DNA from: Acidimicrobiia bacterium
Lineage (GTDB): Bacteria; Actinomycetota; Acidimicrobiia; Spongiisociales; ZC4RG35
NCBI GenBank assembly: GCA_012270885.1
Contig: JAAXHN010000043.1
Location: forward strand, 1-56,771
Length of the DNA stretch: 56,771 nucleotides
Reading direction: 5' to 3'
The translations under genes were made by a program, and so were the position numbers. Of this stretch, positions 38,693 through 49,091 are shown piece by piece. A model generated the notes under the pieces. That model made no database searches. It worked only from the letters and a program-made list of their open reading frames with translations, and was not told the origin of the DNA. Position 1 is the first letter of the stretch, and each line of letters opens with the position of its first letter.

Positions 38693-40092
38693 GCATCCGC
38701 TGGAGATGGGCCCTGAGCCTCGGTCTGGTGGCCGCCGTGGCTGTCGGTCTCACTACCTGGGCAGCCACCTTGTCTGCGGCGCAGGAACTCCGGGGAGCGG
38801 TAAACGTCGATCTCCAAGAACAGGCCTCTCACCTGCAGGAAGACGCCGAGGAACTGGCCGATGAGCCACATGGCCACGAGGGTGACGCGGGATCCCATGG
38901 TGACGGGGGTCCGCATGATGACTGGCATTCACGGATGGTGGACCCTGGCTTCTTCCTTCAGGTCTTTGACCAGGACGGTGCAGTCGTTCTGCAGACAGGC
39001 CCCGGCGATGTGACTCTCCCAGTCGAGCCCACCGATCTGGCGACGGTCAACGGTACCGGCGGCCCAACGATACGGGACATTCAAGTCGGCGATGTGACCT
39101 ACCGCATGCTCACCAGCAGACTGCACCACCCGCCGCCCGAGATCCCGTCCGCCGCCGGGTTCCAGATTGCCAGTGACATGTCCCGAGTCAATGCCAATGT
39201 GGCAGGGTTCACCCGTCGGATGCTCCCGATCGGCGTTGTCGGCATCCTTCTGGTAGGACTGACCGGCTGGGCGCTGGCTTCTCGCGCAGTTCGACCGATC
39301 ACCGACCTAACCGAGGCCGCCGAACAGATAGCCGCCACCGAGAGACTGGATGCAGGAGTCAAACTCGACCGCTCAGCCCCCGGGGAGATAGGTCGCCTGG
39401 CCGCCGCCTTCGCATCGATGCTGTCCTCATTGTGGGCGTCCAGGCGGGAACAACAGCGGTTGGTATCCGATGCGGGACATGAGTTCCGGACACCCATCAC
39501 GGCCCTCAAAACCAACCTCGAGACGCTCCTCCGCCAAGACCAGACTCTTTCCGATTCCCAACGGCTCGAAATAGCTGAGGCCGCCCTGACGCAATCGAAC
39601 CAGTTGGGGGATCTTGCAACCGAACTGGTGGACCTCGCCACCGATGTGCACCACAATGATGAGGAGGTCACCGAGATAGACCTGGGCGAACTCGCCGCAG
39701 ACGTGGCGCAACGCTTCCGTGGGGTGGGCCACAAAGAGGTAGTGGTCTCCGGAGAGGGCGCGGCATTGAGAGGAAGGCGTTCACAACTGGACAGGGCACT
39801 CGGAAACCTGGTGGACAACGCTGTCAAATGGGCAGCCGCCAGAGTGGAGATAAACGTCGAGGGCGGGACGGTCACCGTAGTGGATGATGGTCCCGGCATA
39901 CCCGAAGGCGATCTCCCATACGTTTTCCGTCGCTTCTACCGCTCAAGCCAAGCGAGAGGTACCCCCGGCTCGGGGTTGGGGCTAGCAATCGTGGAGCATC
40001 TCGTAGGCGCCCACACAGGAACCGTTTTCGCCCGGAACCGAGCCGGTGGGGGTGCCGAGGTGGGTTTTACTCTCCCAGTGACCGAAGGCTGA
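38689..40092 (+). CDS. sensor histidine kinase with His-rich extracytoplasmic loop
   Basis: [38 protein letters not shown]; loop [20 protein letters not shown]. Confidence 0.95.
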
Positions 40093-40232
40093 GGCACGGC
40101 CGGATCGAAGGGACGCCCCCCTCCTTTCTGCTACCCCACGGCCAGAGGCGGCACGATGCGGATTGGATGACGGGCGGCTTCCGAGTCAATCCGGGACCAT
40201 CGGCACAGATCGTTCGGAGGGGGGATTCACAA

Positions 40233-41240
40233 TCAGCGGGTGAAGTAGAGCAGAAACTCCATGACCCCGTGGTCCTCCACGGAGATGACGCTGGCAGACG
40301 TCGGCGTGGGCACTCCGTAGTCGCTGAATACCACCTCGCTCGATCCCGCCACCACTATGGCGTTGCCCACCAATCGGGCCTTCAAATCGAACGCCGCCCG
40401 GTTCGTAACCCCCTTTATCGAGAGTTCGCCATGGGCCGTTCCTGAGAACGTATCACCCCCGAACACACCGATGGGCAACTCCACGGACTCGAGGAGCGTG
40501 AAGACCGCCAGCGGAAACTCCCTGGTGTTGAGGGCCTGCCGCATGTGGCTGTCACGGTGGCTGTTGTCGGTGCGCAACGTTGCCAAATCGACCTCCACCC
40601 TCGCAGCCACCAGGTTGGCGTCTGCCAGTTCGATGGAGCCGGCCAGATCGGCGGTACGGCCCACCGCAGTGGACTCGGCGACCCGGCCCACCAGCACCTC
40701 CACCACCCGGAATCCGGCGAAGCTGACCGCGGGCTCCCCCGGCATGCCCTCGGCGCTGTCGGGTATCGCCAAGGTCCACAAACCGGCGAAGGCCTCCGGG
40801 TCGGGGCCGGCCGATGTCGTCTCTGTGGCGCCTGTGTCCGTCGATGGTGCGTCGGCGGCGGGCTCGGCAACCGGAGGGGTGTCCGATGAGGTCGTTGTAG
40901 CAACTGTGTCTGTCGGTGGGGTGTCGTCGGTCGTCGGGAGATCCGGCGAGCCACCCGAAGCGTTGATGGCGATGTCGGTGTTCATCGTTTCTGCTTCGAC
41001 GCCCGCGCCAGTTGACAGCTCACCGTCGGGGCCGGTTGTCGATGTCATGCCGGGGTTCTCGGAGAGCCGGGTGGCCGGCGAAACATCGATATCGTCGAGG
41101 GAAGCTGCCTCGAGTTGGGCTACAGCCGCCTCCAAGTCAACGGCTTCGGGACCATCGTCGATCCACCACAAGAGAGCAGCGGTCGCCAGAGTCACGATCG
41201 CGACTCCTGCCCAGATCGAGATCTTGACGAACTTCTTCAT
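40233..41240 (-). CDS. membrane-anchored YceI-like protein with Ser/Thr/Pro-rich linker
   Basis: N-terminal TM; IELADANLVAARVEVDLATLRTDNSHRDSHMRQALNTREFPLAVF. Confidence 0.82.
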   Translation of the reverse strand: MKKFVKISIWAGVAIVTLATAALLWWIDDGPEAVDLEAAVAQLEAASLDDIDVSPATRLSENPGMTSTTGPDGELSTGAGVEAETMNTDIAINASGGSPDLPTTDDTPPTDTVATTTSSDTPPVAEPAADAPSTDTGATETTSAGPDPEAFAGLWTLAIPDSAEGMPGEPAVSFAGFRVVEVLVGRVAESTAVGRTADLAGSIELADANLVAARVEVDLATLRTDNSHRDSHMRQALNTREFPLAVFTLLESVELPIGVFGGDTFSGTAHGELSIKGVTNRAAFDLKARLVGNAIVVAGSSEVVFSDYGVPTPTSASVISVEDHGVMEFLLYFTR

Positions 41241-41386
41241 CTATTTGTCTTCTTGCAAAGTTTGTCTCTCACCCGTTACCGAGACCGATGTCTCTGCCGC
41301 CCCGAAGGTGGGCAGCCACCGTGCGAGAGAATGAAGATAAGCACAACCGGGCCGTAGGAACTGCGCGTCCCTTTCTTTAGGAGTAG

Positions 41387-41424
41387 GAACGGGTCCCGGG
41401 GGAGGAAGTCCCCGGGACCTGTTC
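41387..41424 (-). terminator. terminator-like hairpin downstream of His-rich protein gene
   Basis: GAACGGGTCCCGGGG...CCCCGGGACCTGTTC, about 15-bp stem with one G.U. Confidence 0.7.
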
Positions 41425-41457
41425 GCACAAGCGGCAGAGTGAAGGTGATGCGGTTGC

Positions 41458-41970
41458 TCAGTGGCCGTGACCATCATCCTCATCTTCAGAATGGGTATGA
41501 GCAATCTCCGCCTCGGAGTGGGTGTGAGGAATACTCTCATCAGAGTTCGCATAACTGCCGTCCTCCGCATGCGTATGATCGCCCTCCTCATCCTCAGAGT
41601 GCATGTGAGCAACACCCTCATCAGAGTGGGTATGGGCAACACCCTCATCAGAGATCGCATAACTGCCGTCCTCCGCATGCGTATGATCGCCTTCCTCGTC
41701 AGAGTGCATGTGAGCAACACATTCCTCCGAGTGGGTGTGAGCAACACCCTCATCAGAGATCGCATAACTGCCGCTCTCCGGATGCGAATCACTGCCAATC
41801 TCCCCGGCGGTAGCGCTACCCACCACCACATCGGTCAGCGCTGCTTCCGGAACGGCCAGGCTTTTGTAATAGTCTCCACCCGTCACCGGGTCGGAGCCTG
41901 CTTCCGCCAATGCCAGGGAGGCAACCCCCAGCAGCGCTACCACGCACGCCGGAAGAATCGCTTTGCGCAT
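41458..41970 (-). CDS. secreted His-rich repeat protein, putative metal binding; start placed at MRKAIL
   Basis: signal peptide MRKAILPACVVALLGVASLALA; three ~35-aa repeats with nine HxH motifs. Confidence 0.8.
   Translation of the reverse strand: MRKAILPACVVALLGVASLALAEAGSDPVTGGDYYKSLAVPEAALTDVVVGSATAGEIGSDSHPESGSYAISDEGVAHTHSEECVAHMHSDEEGDHTHAEDGSYAISDEGVAHTHSDEGVAHMHSEDEEGDHTHAEDGSYANSDESIPHTHSEAEIAHTHSEDEDDGHGH
41461..41778 (-). repeat. ~105-nt coding tandem repeat (3 imperfect copies) encoding HTH/HMH motifs
   Basis: repeat consensus (E)DGSYAISDEGVAHTHSxExVAHMHSxDEEGDHTHA. Confidence 0.85.
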
Positions 41971-42109
41971 GTCCTTCTCCTTTCTGTCGCGGACCATGCA
42001 CCAACCACCATCCCAGCCCATCCTGAACCGCCCCTGAGATAAGGCTGAACACCCGATGAGAAAGATGGCGAGGGGCCCGGCGGTAACGTCCCCAGGCCGG
42101 ATCTGCCGG

Positions 42110-43678
42110 CTAGAAGCTTCCCAACTCTCCCAGCCGGATCCGGTCGACCGCCATGATCAAGAGCGTCACGGTCGCCGCCAACACCACCGCCATCGCCATG
42201 GCGCCGGTGTAGCTGACCGCCCCCGGGCGTCCCAGCAGCCGGAAGATCAGGGCGGGCACGGTGATGGTGTCGGGACGGGCTATGAAGGCCGTGGCGCCGA
42301 ACTCCCCCAGGGAGACCGCCGCCGCGAACCCCGCCCCCACCGCCACCGCCCGCGCCGCGATCGGCAGGTCGACCTCCCGAAACACCCGCCAAGGAGAGGC
42401 CCCTAAGACGGATGCCGCCTCCCGCAGGCCGGTCCCGACCGAGCGGAGCATGGGGGTGACCGTCCGCACCACGAACGGCACGGCCACCAGGGCGTGGGCA
42501 AGCGGTACGAGCACCACCGTGGCTCTCAGGTCAACCGGCCAGTCCAGGGCCACCAGCATTCCGAATCCCACGGTCACCGCCGAAGCGCCCAGCGGCAGCA
42601 TCAGCACCACATCGAACCACCGGGCTGCTCGGCCCTTGCCGGAAACTATCACGGTTGAAGCGCACAATCCCACCGTCACCGCCACCACCGCGGTGGCCCC
42701 GGCGTACAAGAGCGAGTTGACCATCGCCCGACCGGGCGTCACGGCCAGCGGGCCCGGGTCCGCCACGAAACGCCAGCCGGCTCCGCCGGAGCGGAGCGAG
42801 CGGACCACCAGCATTACCAGGGGAACCGCCAGGGCCCCGAGGGTCCCCCAAACCGCCGCTCCAACCCCCAATCGCTCCCCAAGACTCTGTGGGCGCTGCA
42901 GGTTGCGGATCTCCGCCTCCAACTCCAGTCCCACCGCTGTGCGCTCCTGGTAGCGGGAATACCAGGCCAGCACCGCGGTCACCCCCACCAGTTGCAGTAT
43001 GGCCAGGGCGGCCGCGGCGGGAAGGTTCAAAAACACCACGGTCTGCTGCCAGATCTCCACCTCCAGGGTTCGGTATCGAAGCCCTCCCAGGATGAGCACC
43101 ACCCCGAAGGAGGTGAACGTGAACAGGAAGACGATGGCCGACGAAGCGGCCAGGGCCGGGCGGAGGAGCGGGAGGGTCAGCTTCCAGAACACCTGGCGGG
43201 GGTTTGCCCCCAAAGTCCGGGCGGCCTCGAACAGGGACCGGTCGATCCTGGCCCACACACCTCCCACAGTGCGCACCACGACCGCCACGTTGTAGAAGAC
43301 ATGGGCGGCCAGGATGGCCCACACGCTTCCTCCGATTCCCAACGAGAGAAAGGCCGACGCCACCACCACCGTGGGCAACACGAAGGGCGCGGTCACCAGG
43401 GCCTTGGCCAGGGCGCGGCCCGCAAACCTGAACCTCGCGACGGCCCAGGTGATCGGGGCGGCGGCCACCAGGGTCAAGACCACCGAGGCGGCGGACTGCC
43501 ACACCGAGAACCACAGAGCGCTCCGTAACCCCGAGTCCGCTAAGACCTCCCCGAAGGCACCGAACGCTCCCTCCTCCCCAAGGGAGAGGCCCAGGATGCG
43601 AGCCAGGGGATAGAGGAACAGGTAACCCAGGAAGGCCACCGCCACCCCTGCGGCCACCCAACGGTAGGTCATCTGCAC
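42110..43678 (-). CDS. thiP: ABC transporter permease, ThiP-like (two permease domains)
   Basis: two inner-membrane permease domains; EAARTLGANPRQVFWKLTLPLLRPAL, EAASVLGASPWRVFREVDLPIAARAV; downstream of TPP riboswitch and thiB. Confidence 0.85.
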   Translation of the reverse strand: MQMTYRWVAAGVAVAFLGYLFLYPLARILGLSLGEEGAFGAFGEVLADSGLRSALWFSVWQSAASVVLTLVAAAPITWAVARFRFAGRALAKALVTAPFVLPTVVVASAFLSLGIGGSVWAILAAHVFYNVAVVVRTVGGVWARIDRSLFEAARTLGANPRQVFWKLTLPLLRPALAASSAIVFLFTFTSFGVVLILGGLRYRTLEVEIWQQTVVFLNLPAAAALAILQLVGVTAVLAWYSRYQERTAVGLELEAEIRNLQRPQSLGERLGVGAAVWGTLGALAVPLVMLVVRSLRSGGAGWRFVADPGPLAVTPGRAMVNSLLYAGATAVVAVTVGLCASTVIVSGKGRAARWFDVVLMLPLGASAVTVGFGMLVALDWPVDLRATVVLVPLAHALVAVPFVVRTVTPMLRSVGTGLREAASVLGASPWRVFREVDLPIAARAVAVGAGFAAAVSLGEFGATAFIARPDTITVPALIFRLLGRPGAVSYTGAMAMAVVLAATVTLLIMAVDRIRLGELGSF

Positions 43679-43727
43679 CCTGCGGACCCGACCCGCATCC
43701 GGTCAGCGTTGCGTCCGAACAGACCGG

Positions 43728-44756
43728 CTATCCCAGCACCAACTCGGTCCACTCCTCTATCCACCGTTCTCGATTCTCATCGATCAACCCAGGATCCACG
43801 GACGCCGGTTCCTCGGGCAGCGCGGTGTGTTCGACGAATTCTGGAGGCAGGGAGGCATCCGTGTTGGCCGGGAACACGAACCACGTGAGGGGGATCTGCT
43901 CCTGGAATTCCACCGACAACATGTAGTCGATCAGGTCGCCGGCCGCCTCGGGGTACTCGGTCCCCTCCAGGATCCCGGCGAACTCGATCTGGCGGTAGCA
44001 GCCTTCCGTCACCACCCCGGTGGGGGCGATGTCGGTGGGCGGATCGGAGTAGATCACCTCGGCCGGCGGAGAGGAAGCGTAGGAGACCACCAGCGGGCGG
44101 TCGCCTCCCCATCGGGTGAAGGAGGCGTAGTAGGCGGTGTCCCAGTCGGGAACCACTTCCACGTCGTTGTCCACCAGGGCTTGCCAGTAGTCCTTCCAGC
44201 CGTCCTCCCCGAACACCGCTATGGTGGTGAGCAGGAACGCCAGCCCCGGGGAAGAGGTGGCCGGGCTCTCCACCACCAACTGGCCCCGGTAACGCTCGGT
44301 GGTCAGGTCCCGCAGGTTGCGGGGCGCACCTGCATCCGCGATCACGCCCCGGTCATAGTTGAGGCACACGTCGCCGAAGTCGATGGGAGTAACGCGGTTC
44401 TCGGAGTCCAGACGGATGTTCTCGGGAGTCTTGTCCAGCAGGTCGGACCGGTGGGAGCGGAAAATGCCGGCGTCCAGGGCCCTGGAAAGGAAGGTGTCGT
44501 CCACCCCGAACAGCACATCGGCAAGAGGATTGTCCTTGGTCAGGATGGCCTGGTTGACCAGGGAGCCAGTGTCTCCCGCCGGCACGATCTCCACCGCGAT
44601 GCCGCTCTCGGCCGTGAACGAAGCAAAGGTCTCCTCGGTCACGCCCCCTCCGAAGGAGTCGTGACTGATGATTGTCAGGGTCTCGGGATCGGCATCTCCG
44701 CAGGCTCCCAGGGCCAAGGCCGTGATGATGATACCGACCGCCAGTTTTGCACGCAT
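43728..44756 (-). CDS. thiB: thiamine ABC transporter substrate-binding lipoprotein
   Basis: lipobox LALGAC; LTIISHDSFGG, DVLFGVDDTFLSRAL, TPIDFGDVCLNYD; TPP riboswitch upstream. Confidence 0.92.
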   Translation of the reverse strand: MRAKLAVGIIITALALGACGDADPETLTIISHDSFGGGVTEETFASFTAESGIAVEIVPAGDTGSLVNQAILTKDNPLADVLFGVDDTFLSRALDAGIFRSHRSDLLDKTPENIRLDSENRVTPIDFGDVCLNYDRGVIADAGAPRNLRDLTTERYRGQLVVESPATSSPGLAFLLTTIAVFGEDGWKDYWQALVDNDVEVVPDWDTAYYASFTRWGGDRPLVVSYASSPPAEVIYSDPPTDIAPTGVVTEGCYRQIEFAGILEGTEYPEAAGDLIDYMLSVEFQEQIPLTWFVFPANTDASLPPEFVEHTALPEEPASVDPGLIDENRERWIEEWTELVLG

Positions 44757-44759
44757 TGG

Positions 44760-44786
44760 GGGCTCCTTGTCTTGTGCAGGGAGCCC
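44760..44786 (-). promoter_or_regulatory. SD-sequestering hairpin upstream of thiB
   Basis: mRNA sense GGGCTCCCTGCACAAGACAAGGAGCCC; AAGGAG pairs with the upstream arm, thiB ATG immediately follows. Confidence 0.6.
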
Positions 44787-44813
44787 GAGAAACTGGGTGT
44801 CTCTCTGTCAGAG

Positions 44814-44900
44814 AGCTTCCTTCGCCGGCATTACCCGGATCAGGTGCTAACGGTCGGAGGAACACATCCTCCCTCTCAGCCCGGTCTCACCGAGCTCCCG
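44814..44900 (-). ncRNA. TPP (THI-box) riboswitch
   Basis: CGGGAGCTCGGTGAGACCGGGCTGAGAGGGAGG...ACCGTTAGCACCTGATCCGGGTAATGCCGGCGAAGGAAGC. Confidence 0.95.
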
Positions 44901-44912
44901 TGTTTGCTGGCC

Positions 44913-45584
44913 TCAATGATAGTGGTCAAAGAGGCGGGGGACCCCCGAATCCGGGTCCCGAAGCAACTGGTAGTCCACCTCCCGGACGCCCAACGACCTG
45001 GATTCAGCCAGCACCCTGGCCTGGGGGGCGACGGCGGTGGCGATCAACACCCCTCGGACCGGCGTGAGCCGCGGGTCGAGCTCCAACTGGGCGACGTACC
45101 GGGTCAACTGCTCGACTCCCGACATCTCACCACGCCGCTTGACCTCCACCGCCACGGTCCCTCCCTCCGGATCGGTACAGAGCAAATCGATAGGCCCGAT
45201 GGCGGTCGGATACTCTCGCCGGATCAGCTTCAAGCCCGGGCCGATCACCTCCGGATTGTCAGCCAGCAACTCCTGTAGATGGGTCTCGACTCCGTCCTTG
45301 GAAAGACCCGGATCCACGCCCAACTCATGGGAGATGTCGGAGAACACCTCATGGATGGTGATCTCCAAACGCTCGCCCTTGGGATTGGTTACCAGCCAGG
45401 ACTCCTCCCCCTCTTCCAGCGTGTTGGGAGCCGACATCCAGTTGAGTGGTTTATAGGCGCCCCCATCGGCGTGAACCGCCACGCATCCGTCCGCCTTGAT
45501 CATTATCAAGCGCCGGGACCGGGGAAGATGGGCGTCCACCCGGCCCTGGTAGTTGACCGTGCACTCTGCGATCACCAGCCTCAT
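44913..45584 (-). CDS. nucS: NucS/EndoMS mismatch-specific endonuclease; start placed at MRLVIAEC
   Basis: [32 protein letters not shown], RecB-like [21 protein letters not shown]. Confidence 0.95.
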   Translation of the reverse strand: MRLVIAECTVNYQGRVDAHLPRSRRLIMIKADGCVAVHADGGAYKPLNWMSAPNTLEEGEESWLVTNPKGERLEITIHEVFSDISHELGVDPGLSKDGVETHLQELLADNPEVIGPGLKLIRREYPTAIGPIDLLCTDPEGGTVAVEVKRRGEMSGVEQLTRYVAQLELDPRLTPVRGVLIATAVAPQARVLAESRSLGVREVDYQLLRDPDSGVPRLFDHYH

Positions 45585-46960
45585 GGCTGGACGGCGCCCG
45601 CCCCCAGTATTCGCAGCGCCGCCGCCTCGGCGACGATCGCCCTCTCCAGTTCCCCCAGGTCCAGGCTCTCGTTGGGAGCGTGAATGCCCGAGCCGGGGTC
45701 TCCGATCCCAGCCAGCAAGAGGGGGGCATCCGGAAACACCCTTGCAAAGGACGCCAGGAAGGGAATGGTCCCGCCCTCCCCCTTCTCCACCGGAGCAACC
45801 CCCCACGCCGCCTCCAAACCCCGCCGCCAGGCGTCGATGGCGGGGTGAGAGGGGACCTGTTGGAAGCCTTCCGCCTCCTCTACGAAGTCCACCTTCAACT
45901 GCGCTCCCCATGGCAGGTTCTCCCTCAAGTGCTCGGAAAGGGCCCGCCGGGCCGTCTCGGGGTCCTGTCCCGGGGCGGTTCGCACGCTCACCTTTGCCCT
46001 GGCCACGGGCACCAGCAGATTTATGGCCTCCGACATGGGAGGAGCGTCCACCGCCAGGACCGAGATCGCCGGTTTGGTCCACAGCCGGGATGCCGCCGAA
46101 CCCGTCCCGATGGTCTCCAAGCCGGCCACGGCCCCCAGGTTCTCGGCCAGATCGTCCACCGGCATCTCCAAATCTGTCACGTCGCTTCGCACCAGACCCT
46201 TCACCGCCACGTCGCCTTCTTCGTCGTGCAGGGTGGAGAGGAGGCGGACCATGGTGGTTATGGCATCGGGGAACAACCCCCCGAAGACACCGGAATGCCC
46301 TCCGAGTCGGGCGGTTCGGACTTCCACATTGCACCCCACCAGTCCCCGGAGGGAGGTGGTGATGGCCGGAACCCCCACTGCCCAGTTGCTGGCGTCGGCT
46401 ATCACCACCGCATCGCAAGCCAGCAATTTCTCATAGCGCTCCAGGAATGCCTCCAGGTTGGGCGAGCCGATCTCCTCCTCCCCCTCCAGGAAGACTTTCA
46501 TCCCCACAGGCGGCGACCCGCCAAACGCCCTGGCGGCCCCCAGATGTGCGATCACCCCGCATTTGTCATCGGCCGTCCCCCGGCCGTACATGCGACCTTC
46601 CTTCACCACTGCATCGAATGGCTTAGTCTCCCACACCTCGAGATCGCCGACCGGCTGGACATCGTAGTGGGCGTAGAGAAGCACGGTGGGGGCGCCCTCG
46701 GGGCCGGGCACATGGCCGTACACGGCCGGATGTGCATCCTCGACCTCCAACAACTGGACGTCCCTGTACCCAGCTTCCGCCAGGAGCCGGGCACACTCCT
46801 CCCCCGTCCTCCTCACGTCGGCGGTATGGGACCCGGAGGCGCTGATCGATGGAATGGCCACCAACCCGGCCAGATCCCTAACCAGGTCCGGAAAAAGAGA
46901 CGAGACCGCTTCCCGCAGGTCCCGGTGTGAGTCGGCGCCCTGGCTCATCGCCACTCCCAC
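45581..46960 (-). CDS. M20-family dipeptidase/peptidase
   Basis: [35 protein letters not shown]. Confidence 0.95.
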   Translation of the reverse strand: MGVAMSQGADSHRDLREAVSSLFPDLVRDLAGLVAIPSISASGSHTADVRRTGEECARLLAEAGYRDVQLLEVEDAHPAVYGHVPGPEGAPTVLLYAHYDVQPVGDLEVWETKPFDAVVKEGRMYGRGTADDKCGVIAHLGAARAFGGSPPVGMKVFLEGEEEIGSPNLEAFLERYEKLLACDAVVIADASNWAVGVPAITTSLRGLVGCNVEVRTARLGGHSGVFGGLFPDAITTMVRLLSTLHDEEGDVAVKGLVRSDVTDLEMPVDDLAENLGAVAGLETIGTGSAASRLWTKPAISVLAVDAPPMSEAINLLVPVARAKVSVRTAPGQDPETARRALSEHLRENLPWGAQLKVDFVEEAEGFQQVPSHPAIDAWRRGLEAAWGVAPVEKGEGGTIPFLASFARVFPDAPLLLAGIGDPGSGIHAPNESLDLGELERAIVAEAAALRILGAGAVQP

Positions 46961-47069
46961 CCGGTCTTGGACACGCCCTCCGATACCTTGCGTCGCATTC
47001 CGGGAAGATTACTCAGGCCGGGCGGGGATTGGCCAAAGCAACGCCGACCCGCCATCATCTACGGGTACG

Positions 47070-47822
47070 GTGAATGTGAGACTGGCAGGCATCCCCCTCC
47101 GGGTGAAGCCCTCCTTTCTGGTGGTTGTGTGCCTGCTGGGGATGCCGATCGTCCGGTACCCGACGGCCGAGCCTCTCGAACTCATAGGGCGACTGGCAAT
47201 ATGGATCGGGGTGGTGCTGGTGTCCGTGGTCATCCACGAATTGGGACACGCCCTCCTGGCCCGCCGATTCGGGGCCGAGGTGACCATGGAACTGTGGGCC
47301 CTGGGCGGGCTCACCACCTGGCAGCCCGTGTCCCGGCCGCTCACCCCTGTCAGGCGGGCCGCGGTAGCCGCCGCCGGGTCGGCCTTGGGATTGGTGGTGG
47401 GCGGCGCGGTCTACCCGCTGTGGAAGGTGGCGGGACCGCCGGTCGGTCTGGCGTCCCTCGCACTGGGCTGGATAGTGTGGGTGAACCTGGGCTGGGGCCT
47501 GATTAACTGGTTGCCGATCCGGCTCCTCGACGGCGGCCACATATTCCGTGGAGTTATCGACGCGTTGTGGCCGAAGCGCGCCGAGCGGATCGCCAACCTG
47601 TTCTTTCTCTTCTCCTCGGCGGCGGCCGCTATCGTCGCCTTCCGCCTGAGGTTCCCGATAGCCGGCCTGTTCGCCGCCTTCATGGTCATCATGGAAGTTC
47701 GACACCTGATAGGGGCTGCGCCCAGGACCAGGCGGCCTCCACCGCCTCCTCCCGAGCGCTTCCTGCTCGATCCCCCGTCCCCTCCCGATCCGGCCAGCCC
47801 GAAGGGCGGTCCACCCCGATAA
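47070..47822 (+). CDS. M50-family site-2-type membrane metalloprotease (GTG start)
   Basis: VVIHELGHALLARRFG, NWLPIRLLDGGHI, TM segments, Pro-rich C-terminus. Confidence 0.88.
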   Translation: MNVRLAGIPLRVKPSFLVVVCLLGMPIVRYPTAEPLELIGRLAIWIGVVLVSVVIHELGHALLARRFGAEVTMELWALGGLTTWQPVSRPLTPVRRAAVAAAGSALGLVVGGAVYPLWKVAGPPVGLASLALGWIVWVNLGWGLINWLPIRLLDGGHIFRGVIDALWPKRAERIANLFFLFSSAAAAIVAFRLRFPIAGLFAAFMVIMEVRHLIGAAPRTRRPPPPPPERFLLDPPSPPDPASPKGGPPR

Positions 47823-47835
47823 GGTATGTAGCGAC

Positions 47836-49074
47836 ATGGACTTCTCATATACCCCCAAGGTCGAAGCTCTCCGGGAAAACCTCCGGAAGTTCGTCGAGGA
47901 ACGGGTTATCCCGTCCGAGCCGATCTACGAACAACAGATCAGCGACTCCGGCAATCCCCATCACCATCCCCAGATAATCGAAGACCTCAAAGCTGAAGCC
48001 CGCGCGCAAGGTATGTGGAACCTGTTCCTGCCCGACGCCGAACACGGAGGAGGCCTTTCGGTAACCGAGTACGCCCCTCTGGCGGAGATCACCGGTCACA
48101 GCCCCGAGATCGCGCCCGAAGCGATCAACTGCTCGGCGCCCGACACCGGCAACATGGAGATCCTCCATATGTTCGGAACGCCCTACCAGAAGGAGCGCTG
48201 GCTCCATCCCCTGCTGGAAGGCGAGATCCGCTCCGTCATCTCGATGACCGAGCCTGATGTTGCCTCGAGCGACCCACGCAATATCCGCACGCGGATCGAG
48301 CGGGATGGAGATGACTATGTGATCAGAGGGCGCAAGTGGTTCTCGTCGGGCGCCGCCTCCCCCCGCGCCAAGATGGCGATCGTGATGGGGGTCACCAACC
48401 CCGATGCCGATCCGTACCGGCGCCAGAGCATGATCGTGGTGCCGCTTGACATTCCGGGGGTGACCGTCGAAGCCACTCCCACCGTGTTCGGATACCAGCA
48501 TCGGGGAGGCCATGCCACAATTCACTTCGACCGGGTTCGAGTGCCGGCCGAAAACCTCCTGGGCGCCGAGGGATCGGGCTTCGCCATCGCTCAGGCCCGC
48601 CTGGGACCGGGGCGGATTCACCACTGCATGCGGGCCATCGGTGCGGCCGAGCGGTGCTTTGCGATGATGGTGAGCCGGGCCAAGGCGCGCACCGCTTTCC
48701 GGAAGACCGTGGCGGAGCAGGGGGTGGTCCGGGAGTGGATCGCCGAGTCGCGAATGCGGATCGAGCAGGCCAGGCTGCTGGTGCTGAAGACCGCTTGGAT
48801 GATCGACAAGGTGGGAGTCAGATCGGCGCGGGTGGAGATCTCCGCAATCAAGGTGGTGGTGCCCGAGATGCTCTGCTACGTCGCCGACCGGGCCATCCAG
48901 GTATTCGGCGGGGCAGGCTTCACGGACGACTTCCCCCTGGCGCATTTCTACACCATGGGACGCTGGCTACAGATGGCGGACGGGCCCGATGAAGTGCACC
49001 GCCGTGCGGTGGCGCGGGCCGAGATAGGACGTTTCGAACCCGGGTTCGTCCCCGAGCCATACGTTTGGGATTGA
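47836..49074 (+). CDS. acyl-CoA dehydrogenase
   Basis: SVISMTEPDVASSDPRNI, QVFGGAGFTDDFPLAHFYTMGR. Confidence 0.96.
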   Translation: MDFSYTPKVEALRENLRKFVEERVIPSEPIYEQQISDSGNPHHHPQIIEDLKAEARAQGMWNLFLPDAEHGGGLSVTEYAPLAEITGHSPEIAPEAINCSAPDTGNMEILHMFGTPYQKERWLHPLLEGEIRSVISMTEPDVASSDPRNIRTRIERDGDDYVIRGRKWFSSGAASPRAKMAIVMGVTNPDADPYRRQSMIVVPLDIPGVTVEATPTVFGYQHRGGHATIHFDRVRVPAENLLGAEGSGFAIAQARLGPGRIHHCMRAIGAAERCFAMMVSRAKARTAFRKTVAEQGVVREWIAESRMRIEQARLLVLKTAWMIDKVGVRSARVEISAIKVVVPEMLCYVADRAIQVFGGAGFTDDFPLAHFYTMGRWLQMADGPDEVHRRAVARAEIGRFEPGFVPEPYVWD

Positions 49075-49091
49075 CCAAGGAAGGAACAGCA

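Noticed and set aside
44913-46418. 501-aa version of the NucS ORF (and 762-aa version of HyuB2 at 13824-16112)
   Set aside because: N-terminal extensions are low-complexity shadow translation over the neighbouring gene; native starts with ATGA overlaps fit better.
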